64,000 bases of DNA. Origin: Desmodesmus armatus. Taxonomy: Eukaryota; Chlorophyta; Chlorophyceae; Sphaeropleales; Scenedesmaceae. The position numbers were made by a program, and so were the translations under genes. The notes below the pieces were generated by a model. The model had not been told where the DNA came from and made no database searches. It saw only the letters and a list, made by a program, of their open reading frames with translations. The stretch lies in NCBI GenBank assembly GCA_007449985.2, contig VIIQ02000743.1:62001-126000 (forward strand), in the 5' to 3' direction. This document shows positions 43,558 to 55,349 of this stretch, one piece after another; within the stretch, counting starts at the first letter, position 1; every line of letters starts with the position of its first letter.

Positions 43558-44720
43558 ACGGATTCACTTGAGTTCCAAACAGTTTTGTGACAGTGTTGGA
43601 ACATGCATGCATCAATGATGAGCTATTTTGAGGTTGCAAGGCTCCGCAGGGGATGCAGACATGCATGTACGTGATGTATGCAGGGTTTGGGGGCTGGTCA
43701 GTGTGTCCTTGTGGTGTGTCAGTTGCAAGCACGTGTTGTGGATGTGTTAGCTGTACATACAGTTCAGCACAATGTGTGGACGGACAGCTGTGGGATTCAC
43801 AGCTCCACACAGACGTTGTCAGGCCCTTATGGCACAAGCTCCTGGCCAGGCCACAGACCCTGGCATGACAAGTTGGACTCCATGGTTGCTTGTTTGTCAA
43901 GATGCGTGTTGTTGGTGCGTAACTTTGTGTGTAACTTTGTATGACAGGTGCTATCAGATCTGTCTGCCTACAGGTTGTAATAAGATCGCAGAGGCTGAAG
44001 CTGCCGTGTCTGTCAACGAAAAGAAATGGTTAATTGCCTACAGGTTGTGTGAGCTTGTCACTGGGGACTATTTTGACATTGCACTGGAGACTGTCGCCTG
44101 TCATTTGGCATCAACCTGATTTTGTGGATAGAGCCAGCCAGTCAGCACGTGGTCCACACTTTTCTACTGCAAAAAAGGAAAGGTGCCCTAGGCTAGGACT
44201 TGGTTGCCAAGCACAAAATGAGGGTGTGCACGACCAAAGGCTGGCTCTGTTGTCACCCTAACACAGCTGTGTAGTAGTTCCGAGTGGTCCTGATTCAGTA
44301 CAGTACAGTAATTGGTGGACTTAGTCCCAACCTCAGCACTCGCCAGCGAGCCAAGGGCTCATGAGGGTGGGCGCCCCACAGGACCTTCAACTTGTGGTAC
44401 CCCAGTCTCTCAGGTCAAGGATTCCATGCACACTCTGTCACATTCCGGATGCAAGCCACACCTTTGAGGCCAAGCCATACCTTCAAGGGGCTGGCACGAG
44501 CACCAAGCTAGGGGGCTTGATGTAACAAAGGCTGGTCCCCTGCTCACTGATAAGTGAGTCTGGGCAGCCCCTACTGCCACACAGCACATGTGTCCAAGGC
44601 TACAGGCCACCCCTGCTGACACTGGAAACTGCACCGGTGTTCCAGAAGGCCCCACACCTTTTCAATTCAACCAGGCTGCATCACATCATATTCCAACTGC
44701 AATCTCAAAGTTGCTCTGGT
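43558..44720. other. Convergent intergenic region
   Basis: Lies between the ends of LPA1 (+) and THO6 (-). It holds the candidate LPA1 poly(A) site, a CAGTACAGTACAGTA run near 44297, and a copy of the THO6 last exon at about 44486-44600. No separate gene is evident. Confidence 0.5.
44486..44600 (-). repeat. Duplicate of the THO6 last-exon end
   Basis: On the minus strand this reads ISEQGTSLCYIKPPSLVLVP AP followed by TGA, against ISEQGTSLGYIKPPSSVFVP AP in the real exon at about 44721-44800. It lies about 235 bp downstream of the gene's stop. Confidence 0.85.
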
Positions 44721-47700
44721 TCAAGGGGCTGGCACGAACACTGAGCTAGGGGGCTTGATATAACCGAGGCTGGTCCCCTGCTCACTAATCAGGTCCAGGC
44801 ATCCCCTGCTGCCGCACACTGCGATCATACCGCATGGATTGTATGCAATGCCGAATGCTGACTCTGATGACACTTCGAAGTTGTGTAGGTGTTCCAAGTG
44901 AAAGCTGTACTCATGCAGCTGCTTGTCGGTGCCGGCAACGAAGATGGTGCTGGGAGTCACTAGCAACGCCTGCGGCAAGGACAACAAAGGCACATGCAGC
45001 CAGTGAGCAAATGCAAGCTTGCAAAGCCAGTTCTACTTGTTGCACAGTGTAGCTTGGCCACCCTGGACGGCTGGACTGCGCTCTGGCAATTACGTCAGCA
45101 GTGAAAATGGTTTTGTTACCACATGACCGATCTCGTTCATGTGGTAACAAAACCATTTTCACTGCTGACGTAATTGCCAGAGCGACAACCCAGTGGGCAC
45201 AGCTATTGGGCTTTTTGAAATTCAAAACCAGCAGCAGACAGGGTTCAGAGCCACTGATGGCCACTGACACCGCCAGCGAGCACACCTGGGGGCGCAAAAA
45301 TTCCTTTTTTTCTGTTTTTTGTTGTTTTTTTTTTTTTGTAAATTCTGTTTTTACTTTTAATTTTTTTGATGCAAGTATTTGCATCTTCTGCAACTTTTGG
45401 GGCCACCCTGAGAACCACTCAAGGCGCACGATGCAGCTGCTGAGACCGTCCGCAAAGTCAAAGCCCCCCTGCCCTTCCTGTCTTCCAAAAAGCACCGCAC
45501 CTGGGGGGTGAACCCGGTACCGCTGCTGCCGTCAGTACTGACAACACTTTTGCCACTATGCGTGCTGGCCACCAGCGAGTTGAGCTTGCAGTTCCAAAGC
45601 ACCAGATAGCCATCTGCATAGCAGCACAAAGTTGAAAAGTGTTAGGCAACAGTGAAGTAACATGGTGTCTTTGCATACAAAACTTGATAACGACGGTGTC
45701 TATGCCTTCAAGGAGCCACCACGCAGCTTGAAATGCTACATTACCAGACTGCCCTCTCCACCACTGCACTCCTGTTACTGTGCCATGGTTCAGACGTGAA
45801 ACTTCCTTGACTCATTAGTAATCATTACTTCAGTAAGTCATTAGTAATCATTACTTCAGTGAGTCATTAGTAATCATTACTTCAGTAAGTCATTAGTAAT
45901 CATAACCTCAGTGAGTCATTACCTGTATTGCCGATGAGCAGCCAGCCGCCTCCCACGTCAAACCGCACACAGCTGTTGCCTGGCGACTTGGCACACTTGA
46001 GCAGCAGCCGAGGTTGGTCCAGAGGAATGACGTGGCCTGGTGCATCTTTGGGAGGGGCCGGGTTGGGGTGGATGATGCTGATGCAGCTGTAGCTGCTGCA
46101 GTCCCACACACGCACAGTTCCGTCCTGGAAACATGGGACATGAAACACCAAACATGAACAATGAACATAAATGGTCCCACACACGCACAGTGCCGTCCTG
46201 TAAAACATGGGACATGGGACACCAAGCATGAACATAATTGGTCCCACACACGCACAGTGCCGTCCTGAAAACTTGCAACATGGAACACCAAGCATGGTGC
46301 TGGGCCTGGGTTGTTAGAGTGTCCCATTCAGCAAAACCAGCAAGTCACTGCAACACTGTCTGACTGAGCAATCCAAAACAAAAGGAAAGGGCATAACAAG
46401 TAGACATAGACAGGGTCCTCAAGGAAGATGCCCCTGAAACACAAGCCCCCTCATATGACCCACCTCTGAGGCTGAGGCCAGCTGGTGTGTTTCACTGCAG
46501 TAATCCAGCGCCATAACAGCTGCTGCGTGGCCAGGCATGCCCACTAGTGACAGCGCCGCTGCAGCAGCTGCTGACTGCCCGGTGCTGCTGACAGACTCTG
46601 GGACAGCTGCTAGCTGGGGTAACCTCCAGGCATGCACACCACCATCCCCGCCACCTGTGACAAATGACATATTTACGTAATGACACAGGTTGAGCCATCA
46701 TAGCCTTGATGATGAACTTGGAGGTACATACAATGTTGGGAGTTGTGTGTTGGCAATGAGGATACATCACTCTTTGTGGGGCATGCGGTGTTGACAATGC
46801 GGTGGAAACACTGCTTCACCTCATCAAAGTTGTTGGTATGACGGTCAAAGATATCTGTGTGCGTGACCCAACCCAAAAGAAGGGCATTGCTCAGCTGCTG
46901 TCATGATGAGCAACATGTCATTAGATGTGGGCTGCCAGCATGACACTCCCACTCCTTGGCAATCAGCATCATTGTGCACAGCACGGGCACAGTGCTGGGC
47001 AGGGCAACTGTAGTCAACAGAGTCTGCACTCACACGCAGTCTGTAAACCCTATGGCTAGAGCCAACAAATGGGCCTCTGTCCCTGTGCATGTACTGTACT
47101 GTACGCCACTATATTGTACTGTATTGCACTGTACTACACCGCGCTACAAAGGCGCACATGTCTCATACGACACTCACCAATGAAGACCTGCTGGTGCTGT
47201 GGATCCACTGCAAGTGCCTGGGCGGTGGGCTGACGCCCATCTGAGATACCCAGAGGGTTCTGCAGGTGGGGCAGCAAAACCTCAGCTGCAGCCGCAACCT
47301 GGCCATCAACCCTTGCTCCAGACGCATCTGCTGCTGCTGCTGCTGCTGCTGCTTCCAGGATGCTATCCAACCGCCAAAGCTTGACATAACCGTCCCCTCC
47401 GGCCGTGACTAGGTAGTGGGAGCCGTCGAAGTGCAGCAGTGCTGTGGCGTACACTGGGCTGCTGTGAGCTCTCCAGCTGAGTATGTGCTGCTGCTGGCAC
47501 CGCTGACTCAACCATTTGCTGCATATCTGCCGCCAATTGTACAGCCTGCGTACAGTTGAAAAAGACAAGACGGAAAGATATGTACACGTACTGTCAAGCA
47601 CCACCGCCATATGATCCCCTGCCCACCTGAGCCCCGTGCCCGTGGAAGGTGCTATATGCATGCTGGAAGGCTAGGGCGACGGCATGTCGGCACTAAAAGG

Positions 47701-48463
47701 CAACACTTGTCTGCTCAGCTGCATGCACTCTGGCCCCAGCACACTGCTCAGAAGTGCAGGGCCCGGAACATGCTTTGCCTCCGCTGCTACTAGCAGTAGT
47801 ACTTCAACTTGTATGCATGCAATACGGCGATCAGCATGCAAGCAACGAAACCTGTCATGCTAGAAGCATGCTGCATGCCGCCGGACAAGAATTGGGGGAG
47901 GAACGAAACCTGACATCGCCGCTGTGGTGCGCTGTGAGCAGCAGCCCCTCCTGCCCACCGGCTGCTGCTGCTGGCACAAACAGGCAGTCAAAGATGGTGT
48001 TGTACTGTTCCTGCAGACTGATACAGCAGAGAGGCGAGAGCACAAGCAACAGGAGCAACCACAAATCCACAAGGTAATGTCAGCGGATGTGAGGACCCTG
48101 AACGCTAGGATGGCTGAGTAAGGGAGATATGGGGTTTGTATTAGATTATGTTGGAGCGTATGAGGACTGCTTGTGTGACAACTAGATCACACGCCAATCT
48201 ACCAATGCTGTGCTGCGTGGTAGCGAGGCACATGCCAGCGGCACAACGTCTGTTGCTGCCATGCTTACTTGTACACAATCTCCTGATGACACTCCTGCTC
48301 GTCAAAGTCCCTGCAAAAAGAAGGACACCCACCGCGTGCCTCAGCGATAGCTGCTGCTGGTGTTGCAGCCGTTGCTGTACTTGCCCGTGACAGCTGCACT
48401 GTGTGTCCACCTTGTCAGCAATTGACGAACATACGAGCATTCACGATAGATACTGGACACCAT
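44721..48463 (-). CDS. THO6: THO6/DWA1-like WD40 protein (THO/TREX mRNA export complex)
   Basis: Eight exons (minus order): 48463-48411, 48310-48269, 48017-47910, 47545-47178, 46654-46464, 46124-45923, 45613-45501, 44969-44721; 441 residues, all in phase. WD40 signatures occur throughout: HHSGDVRLYNW, GGDGYVKLWRL, GGGDGGVHAWRL, SASEDGTVRVWD, GNTDGYLVLWN. The last exon (FVAGTDKQLHEYSFHLEHLH, SAFGIAYNPCGMIAVCGSRG) matches the end of plant THO6/DWA1 better than other WD40 proteins. THO6 is a subunit of the THO complex that couples transcription to mRNA export; in plants it also serves as a DDB1-CUL4 receptor. Poly-Ala insertions interrupt blades 2 and 3. Exons 1-3 are short and their junctions, including a GTTTCG donor after exon 3, are the least certain. 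Introns hold a 48-bp-arm hairpin and a 26-bp tandem repeat. Confidence 0.72.
45079..45184. repeat. Perfect hairpin, 48-bp arms, 10-bp loop
   Basis: Arms 45079-45126 and 45137-45184 are exact inverse copies (ends CGCTCTGGCAATTACG and inverse); loop CCGATCTCGT. It sits in the last intron of THO6. No target duplication is obvious. Confidence 0.95.
45812..45922. repeat. 26-bp tandem repeat starting at a THO6 splice donor
   Basis: TCATTAGTAATCATTACTTC recurs at 45812, 45838, 45864 and, diverged, 45890. On the minus strand the array begins at the GTAATG donor after exon 6 and each unit contains another AAGTAATG. Confidence 0.9.
46174..46270 (-). repeat. Two intronic copies of the THO6 exon 6 acceptor edge
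   Basis: Segments at 46174-46200 and 46241-46266 repeat the first ~25 bp of exon 6 (minus strand, coding DGTVRVWD) with an upstream CAG acceptor and a CATGTCCCATG motif. The unit is about 67-73 bp and the third copy is the real exon start at 46124. Confidence 0.9.
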
Positions 48464-48956
48464 CTTCGCCCGCTTACGTGCAGGTCCAAGTTTGAGAGGT
48501 GTACTTAGAGCTTTTCTCTTCCATAGCAGCAGCTGGACAACAGCACTACTGTCAAAGCCTCAGCTTCCACAAGAGCACTGGAGTTTCGTCTGCCAGTGCG
48601 GTGCCAGAGCAAAGAAGATACTGAAACGGGTTGATACCAGATATTCTGGCGCGTCAACAGCGATGGAAGAGTTTTGCCAGATCGCTGATCTGTGGGAGCT
48701 GATTGTTTAGGGTCTGGAAAAAGGGTCTGGAAAAACGATGCGGTAGCTGTGCAGTAGATTGTCTGCATTGCCAACTAGTTTTGTTACACCCACACACCCA
48801 CAGACCACAAGTGGCAGAACCGCGGTTCCGGTGATCTACGTCGACACGTGTTTCTGCCATGGCCTGGAACGAGCAGGAGCAGTGCCCATAGCCAAGCATC
48901 CCTAGTGAACAATGCTCTCGTAACGACTCCGCACGCACAATCATACACACTGCGAT
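48464..48956. promoter_or_regulatory. Divergent spacer between THO6 and GILT
   Basis: A 493-bp gap between oppositely oriented start codons. A short direct repeat (AGGGTCTGGAAAA twice near 48709-48735) is the only local structure. Promoter elements could not be identified. Confidence 0.4.
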
Positions 48957-51900
48957 ATGGGACAGCCGGTGAGTTGAGCTTAAGCCAGCAGCACTAGCTA
49001 GCAACTTGTCGCATTCATGTGTGACTGACATGCTCTGTCTACCCCTGCAGGTTTATTCAATGGTCTTGTCACTGGTGTTGCTGGTGGCTGCTGCAGCAAC
49101 TCTTGCATCAGCAGGGGTCATCAGCACATCAGCAAGTGTTGGTATAGCAGATCCTGTGCGTGTCGAATACTACATGGAGTCCCTATGCCCGTGAGTCAGC
49201 ATGACACAATGTTTCTCATAGATGCCTTTGCTGCCTTGGCACCCCTTACCCTGGCAGCAGCTCAGCACAAACAACCCTAGTAGAACCCCCCCCCCCCCAC
49301 CCCCAACAGAAGTGTCAGCATTTTGACAGCCAGCATGGGTCACTGTCTTTCACATATCACTGTTAGGCTCAACCTTCCTCCATGACTTTCATCACATCCA
49401 CGTGCTGTGCTTGATCCACCCGTGCAGATACTGTGCCAACTTCACATTGACACAGCTGCAGCCCCTCTTCACAAACAAGCTGATCAACCACGTCCACCTC
49501 GACATCATACCCTTTGGCAATGCACGCACAGACCCAAACACGGGTGAGGAGTTGTGCACCTTCCAGGCAGCTGCAGCTCACACATTATATGAGGGCACAA
49601 AACGAATGACGCCGTAGCGCCAGCCCGGTAGCCTTGAATATCATATGCAGGGAGCGCCTGACAGGTATCATGACTCCCTGCTGATGTGGGCGCATGACTG
49701 ATCACCCTATGCACAGCACAGTAGTGACGCAGCCACAGGAATTGATATCTTACACATTGAAACTGCACCTGCAGCTACGCTTGTTATGTAGCTTGGGCAG
49801 TGACCCTCATCCAAATTACCACCCCATCAATGCTGTCAAGCCCTTGCAACCGTTTCAAGGGCGTGACGTCCGATGCCTGCCTGCCTATCTGGCTGGCTGC
49901 ATGGCTGGCTGGCTGGCTGGCTGGTTGGCTGGCTGACTTTGCACACAGCACTTGACTGGGCTGTAACTCATATACAGTGCCGGCAATAAGACACAAATCT
50001 GCTCTTGCTGTGCTTCTGCACATGTGCAGGTGCCGTGACATGCCAGCATGGTGCGGTGGAGTGTCAGCTGAACAAGCTGCTGTCTTGCGCCATCGCATTC
50101 AACCCTGTGCAGGTTCGGCACGAGGCTGGTCACATGTTACATTAGTTTGCTGTTCCTGTGCTGGACAGCGCACCCCTTGTCAATGCAAGCACATGCGCAC
50201 ACAGATGTGCTTTAGCGTCTTCACCAGGTTGTGTTTGTGCCCTGACTAGCTCAATGGATGTTGGCCTGTGGTGAAGGTTGGGTCAGACAGATACGGCTGT
50301 CTGTGCCTGCTGGCACATACTTGCTTACAGCACACCTGTCCATCCAGCTTGTTCATTCAGCTGTGTGGCTCCTTGATGGTCTCACTGCACCTCAGCCTGT
50401 CTCCTCAGGACCTCCGTCAATGCATGTGTAAAACGCTGAGCTCAAACCAAATGAATGCAAGGGCGTGTGTGTTTTCTGCCTGAAGATTCTTGTCTGGCTT
50501 CATCCGGTCAGGTTCTAGAAAGGCGGTCAGGTTCTAGAAGATATCTCTTTGTTGGCCCTTGTTGGCCTGTGCTCCCTCACTGCCCCTGACTCTGTGCAGG
50601 GTCCACCAACATGTTTCACACTTTGTTATCTGCCCTATATTTCCCTGCTGCCTCCCAGGATGACTATTTCCCTTTCTTTGCTTGTGTTGAGGAGGCTGCC
50701 CTGAAGGGGATCAAGGCTGAGGAGGTGGAGAAAGTGGCACACGGCTGTGCAGTCCACGCAGGTTTTGCACCCACCAAACTGATGGCTTGTTACTCAGGTA
50801 GGCATGAGGTGCAAGCATGTGTGCCAGTGGCCCCGTTGTGGAGCCTTGTTTGGCTCCTGAAAGGGCGATTAGGCGAGGCCCTGATCCAGTTAAGTAGTAG
50901 TAAAAGTGGCTTCAGGCGCTTTCAGTGATAGAGCTCTGAGCAACCCACCAATGTCTGCATGATGTTGTCCGCACACAGTGCCCACAACGGCGGGAGGGAC
51001 ACCTGATTGAAACGCTGTCTCTTCTGCTCAGTAGGGGATACAATCGCACACATATGTGTCCCTTCAGCACAATTAGGCTGCTGTCTTGCTTCTTGGTGCT
51101 GGGAAGTACCGTGTTGGTGTGTGTGATGCCCCTGTCACATGGTCAGGGGCAATCTTTCCTACAAAGGACCATGGCACAGTGGGTCACCCAAGGTAGGAAT
51201 GCAGTGTCACCACCCATATCCACCCACCCACCTCGCCTGCAGGCCAGCTGGGTGACTCCCTGCAGCGCTTGGCTGCCCAGCGCACTGCATCACTGAAGCC
51301 CGCCCACAAGTGGGTCCCCTGGGTGGTGGTCAACGGCATCCCCCTGCTGGACGATGACGAGAACGTAAGTATGTTGGGTCGGCTACACCTCTTGGGGCCT
51401 GTTTGAAAGAAACCCTTGAATGGCTGAGTGACTGTTAGTCCAGCCCAGAAAGGGAATGCAGTCATCATCAACCGGTGAATGGAGAAGCGTAGGGATGTTG
51501 TCAGCGCTCATGCTGAAGGCCTACAGAACTGCATGGGTGCAGCACTAGGTGGTGCGAACCTTGATGATGGAAGCGCAGGTGCAGGGTGCAGCAGCACTGG
51601 CAAAAGCTTGAGTGAATCCGACTGCCTGGAAGAACACAGCAAGCCAGCTGCCCGTGAATACTAGGGGTTGTGCTCAGCTTGCAGTGACTTCCACACAGTG
51701 ACTTCCCTTCTGGCTGCACTGCTGTTTGCTGCTGTGTAGTTGATGCGCTACATATGTGTTGCTTACAGAGGCAGAGACAGGTGAGTTGTTGGGGGCGGGG
51801 AGGGGGGCGGGGGAGGGGGGTCTCGAAGCCAGAGACAGCGCGGCATTGTGACGCAGGCTTGCTCAAGCCATGCTTCTGGCTGTCTCTGACCAGAATTGCA

Positions 51901-52231
51901 GTGGGTTGCACTGTGGGTTATGGTGGGAAAGGAGCAAATGCCTGTGCATCCAAACAATGCTCAGCACTCAGCCCATCTGCTTTGAACCAAGGCTGCGTAT
52001 GTTGAATCAATTTGGTGTGTCATGCCTGCCACATCATGATGATGCTGACCTGCTGCCCCTTTTTGTGTGCTGAATGTTTCTCGCAGGCCCAAGGTCTGCT
52101 TCGACATGCCAGGGCCAGCACCCAGCACAGCAGCGGTGAAGCAGTCCAACAAGCAGGATCGTCCGCAGAAGCGCTACAAGCGTTGCAAGCCAACTGGCCA
52201 CCAGGAGCAGAGTGTGGCAGCTGCACGCTAG
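48957..52231 (+). CDS. GILT-family lysosomal thiol reductase
   Basis: Exons 48957-48968, 49051-49190, 49428-49543, 50030-50112, 50659-50797, 51243-51364, 51740-51780, 52087-52231; 265 residues. The 12-nt first exon (MGQP) is the least certain; the ATG at 49060 is an alternative start. A signal peptide (MVLSLVLLVAAAATLASAG) precedes the active site CPYC (residues 50-53, codon split by an intron) and the family signature CQHGAVECQLNKLLSC (94-109). Conserved regions follow (FPFFACVEEAALKG; KWVPWVVVNGIPLLDD). GILT enzymes reduce disulfides in acidic vesicles; plant and protist members are secreted or vacuolar. The C-terminus (VKQSNKQDRPQKRYKRCKPT) is unusually basic. A TGTAA at 52401-52405 is a likely poly(A) signal. 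Confidence 0.88.
49885..49936. repeat. (CTGG)n microsatellite
   Basis: Imperfect CTGG/CTGGCTGG run inside a GILT intron. Confidence 0.9.
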
Positions 52232-52643
52232 ACATTACGCGTTCTGTATGACTGCAGGAGTCATGGGAACGCTGTTTACATGTCGTTGAGCTGGATGTAC
52301 AAGTTTGTTGTGCAAGTTTGAACAGCTTTTACTGGCTGTAGCTGTTTTTGCTTTGGCACTGCACGCAGTGATCTCTCGCGCAAGATAGTACGTTATTTAT
52401 TGTAAAGGGAGGCAAGCCAACGGCCAGTTTCGTTGTCACATCAGACCGATCCAGATGTAGTTTGACGCCTGCTGCAACCAGTTCATTCCGTTTCGGAAAC
52501 GTCTTTCATCAACTGTCGTGATACGCTTGTGGCCAGCAGCTGTGTCACCGCGTCACCCAGAAAGCAGCAGCAGCACTCACAGGGTGGCAAAAGGCTGATC
52601 ACACAGGCTGACAGCAGCATACCAACCCAGCTGCAGTACTTGC
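52232..52643. other. GILT 3' flank and TatD promoter region
   Basis: Contains the TGTAA poly(A) candidate at 52401 and then the presumed promoter of the downstream same-strand TatD gene. No other feature seen. Confidence 0.45.
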
Positions 52644-55225
52644 ATGTTCAGTGTCACCCTGAGGGCCCTCCGGTCGTCAGCAGCAGCGCCAGTGAGGGGC
52701 CAGCGCCACAGCCGCACAGCAGCAGTCATGACCAAGTCCAAACTGTCACAAGGAGAGCTTGTGCAGAACTGCCTACTGAAGAGCCCAGCACCTCTGATAG
52801 ATGTCGGAGTCAACCTTGTTGGCCACTCGTTTGACAAGGCAAGTAAAAGCTACATTGAGTCATCAGCCAGATCCTGATAAAGCAGTAGGGCAGCAAGATC
52901 AACAGGCTTCTGCACCTGCAATTGCGCCACCACAGATCATTCAACCCTGCTGCAGAGATTGTATGTGTGTGTCGGTGGGCGTAGGGGTGTTCAGCCTACC
53001 TTTTGCAGAGCTGTGATTGCTGCACTGCATCAGCCCCTTCAGCGTGAGGCCGTTGACTAACGTCGACCAACCTTGACACTGCTGTCCTGCTGATTGGGCC
53101 GACAGGACCGGGCTGAGGTGATAGAGAGGGCCAAGTCAGCAGGTGTGTGCAGCATTGTGGTCACCGGCTGCACTGTGCCGTCAGCCAAAGCTGCACGGGA
53201 GCTGTGTGAGTCTGTGCAGGTGTGCTTGTGCTCCAGGGTTGAGTTTGCAGTCTTGGTGTTGCGCTGATGTGCATAGGGGCGGCGGGGGAGTAGGGGGAAG
53301 CGGGGGGCAAGGGGGTGGTTGTCATTCACGATGCTGGGGGAAAGGTGGTCGTGGTGACAATCAAGGGCAGGCCAGATTGAGTTCCTGCTGCGCACATCCT
53401 CAGTGCATGCACCTGCTGATCACAGGTCACGAGCAGTACTGTCTGTCAGGGGCCTCAGGCCGTGCCCTCTGCACATGTATGCGGGTGGTGGCCTTCTTGC
53501 ACTGTGCATGAGCCTCGCATATGTCGCCATCACATGCGGCGACAGCTGCTCAAGCAGTGCCAGGCCAAGTCGGCGCAGCATGTTTCCAGAAAATCTTATG
53601 TCGACACAAACATGTTTTTTTAGCTCTGGGCGTCGGGTGTGTCATGTGCCGCTGCGGGTGCAGGACTTCCCATTGTTTTTCACTGCCGGCGTCCACCCAC
53701 ACAACGCCAAGGATTGCACTGACACCACACTGCAAGAGCTCAGGCAGCTAGCAGCACACGAGCGGTGTGTGGCGATAGGTGCGCGATTGAGACATAAGGG
53801 TGGTGTGCCAGTTGAGGCTGCACAAGGGTGATGGTGCCGTCTCAGCGGCTATGCCAGGCATCAACTGTGCCTGCCAGTGTAACACAAGACTGCAAGCTTG
53901 CAGACAGGTGAAGAAGCGATTCACTGATGCATTTCCAGCCCCAACGGTACGGACCTAAAAGGAATTCACAAGTAGTGAGTACATCGTGGTTTTTTTGCCC
54001 CAATCGGCGTACTGCCCCTGCAGGCGAGGGTGGCCTGGACTTCAACCGTGACTGGGGTTGGGCATATGTTGACCCAACCGTGCATGTCAATTAGCGCAAC
54101 TTCAGATTGCAGATGCAGTCGGCAGCTGCATGTGACTTATGTTACTTTGCGTTCTGCACATGCAGGCGAGTGTGGCCTAGACTTCAACCGCAACTTTAGC
54201 CCTCCTGATGTGCAGGAGCAGTGGTTTGCAGCGCAGGTCGCGCTGGCACTGGAGCTGCGCAAGCCGCTGTTCATGCACTGCAGGGATGCTGGTGCAAAGT
54301 TTGCAGAGATTCTGGGTGCAGCTGGCTTTGGCAGCAGCGGGGTACCAGGTATGCTGCATTGCTTCACCGGGAACGGAGAGGAGCTACGGCAGTGCCTGGA
54401 CCTGGGACTGCACATCGGCATCACAGGATGGGTGGGTACTTGCGAGCTACTTGAGGGCATATTGTTTCGGCTTGCAGTCGTGCTTCACTAAAGGAGTCCA
54501 GCGATGGTGGTGTCCTGCAAGAACGAACACAGCCAGGAAATCGACGCAAGATGCACATGAACCAAGGGCGGCTCAAAGCACGCCCCAGTCACCTGTCCTC
54601 ATCAGCCAGCAAGAATCGGCGCCAACCCAGGGAAGAAGCAGAGGGAGGCCGGTGGCATATGTGAAAGGCCTGTGTTGCTGATGTGCAGGTGAATGATGAT
54701 CGGCCAGAACGTGGAGGGGCTGAGCTTGCTGCGCTGCTACCCAGCATACCTGCAGACCGGCTCATGATCGAGACTGATGCACCTTACCTTGTGAGTGGGC
54801 AGTGTACTGTACCGTACTGCTCATGCACTGCACTCGTACTGCACGGTAGTGAAGGACACAATGCTGTCAGGCCAAGCTGTGGCTAGGGGGTGTGGATGTT
54901 TTGTGCAAGGCCCTTACGCTGTTGGGCAGCAGCAATGCGGCTCTAGCAGCCACACTTTGCAGTCAAGTCAATCATACGTATGCTGGCTTGTGTGCATTTA
55001 CACGATTTTCCACATGCCCTCTGCTTGCTTACGCAGGCGCCGCGCAGCATTCAGCCCAGCAAAGCTCGCCCCAACAGGAATGAGCCAGCACTGCTGCCGC
55101 ATGTGCTCAAAGCAGTTGCTGCAGCTCGTGGGGAAACAGAGGAGCAGGTCGCGCGACAGACGACAGAGGTGGCTTGCAAGTTTTTCCAGCTACCAAAAAC
55201 AGCCCAGTCCTCGCTTACCGCTTGA
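52644..55225 (+). CDS. tatD: TatD-type metal-dependent DNase
   Basis: Six exons: 52644-52838, 53106-53219, 53664-53778, 54166-54431, 54689-54790, 55037-55225; 326 residues, all in phase. Intron 1 uses a GC donor (GACAAG|GCAAGT). After an N-terminal extension ([20 protein letters not shown]) that may target mitochondrion or plastid (second Met at 52728), the protein follows the TatD fold: [76 protein letters not shown] and MIETDAPYL. Metal and catalytic residues of the family (Glu of GEC, His of MHC and LHC, Asp of ETDAPYL) are all present. TatD enzymes are 3'-5' nucleases acting in DNA repair and apoptosis-like DNA breakdown. The motifs are closest to bacterial TatD itself. TGTAA lies 60 nt after the stop. 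Confidence 0.9.
54018..54062 (+). repeat. Intronic copy of the TatD exon 4 acceptor edge
   Basis: CTGCAGGCGAGGGTGGCCTG and the next ~20 bp repeat the acceptor and first codons of exon 4 (ECGLDFNRN; here EGGLDFNRD) 144 bp upstream of the real exon. Confidence 0.85.
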
Positions 55226-55349
55226 GCATGCGCTGGCTTGCTATGCTGCGTGTCAACCTGACAATCTTTGGTTTGGCGCCAAACTGTAATGTGACATTGG
55301 CTTTCGATGTGAAGATGGTGCATCCCAACGCTGTTGTTCAAGTTGTTCA

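Noticed and set aside
49060..49190. GILT start at 49060 without the 12-nt exon
   Set aside because: Kept only as an alternative: the tiny exon MGQP joins in phase through good GTGAGT/CTGCAG sites, but nothing in the protein demands it.
52644..55225. Recent bacterial transfer of TatD
   Set aside because: Motifs resemble bacterial TatD, but the gene has five introns, host-like composition and a TGTAA signal; eukaryotic TatD genes are widespread, so descent rather than recent transfer is the simpler reading.
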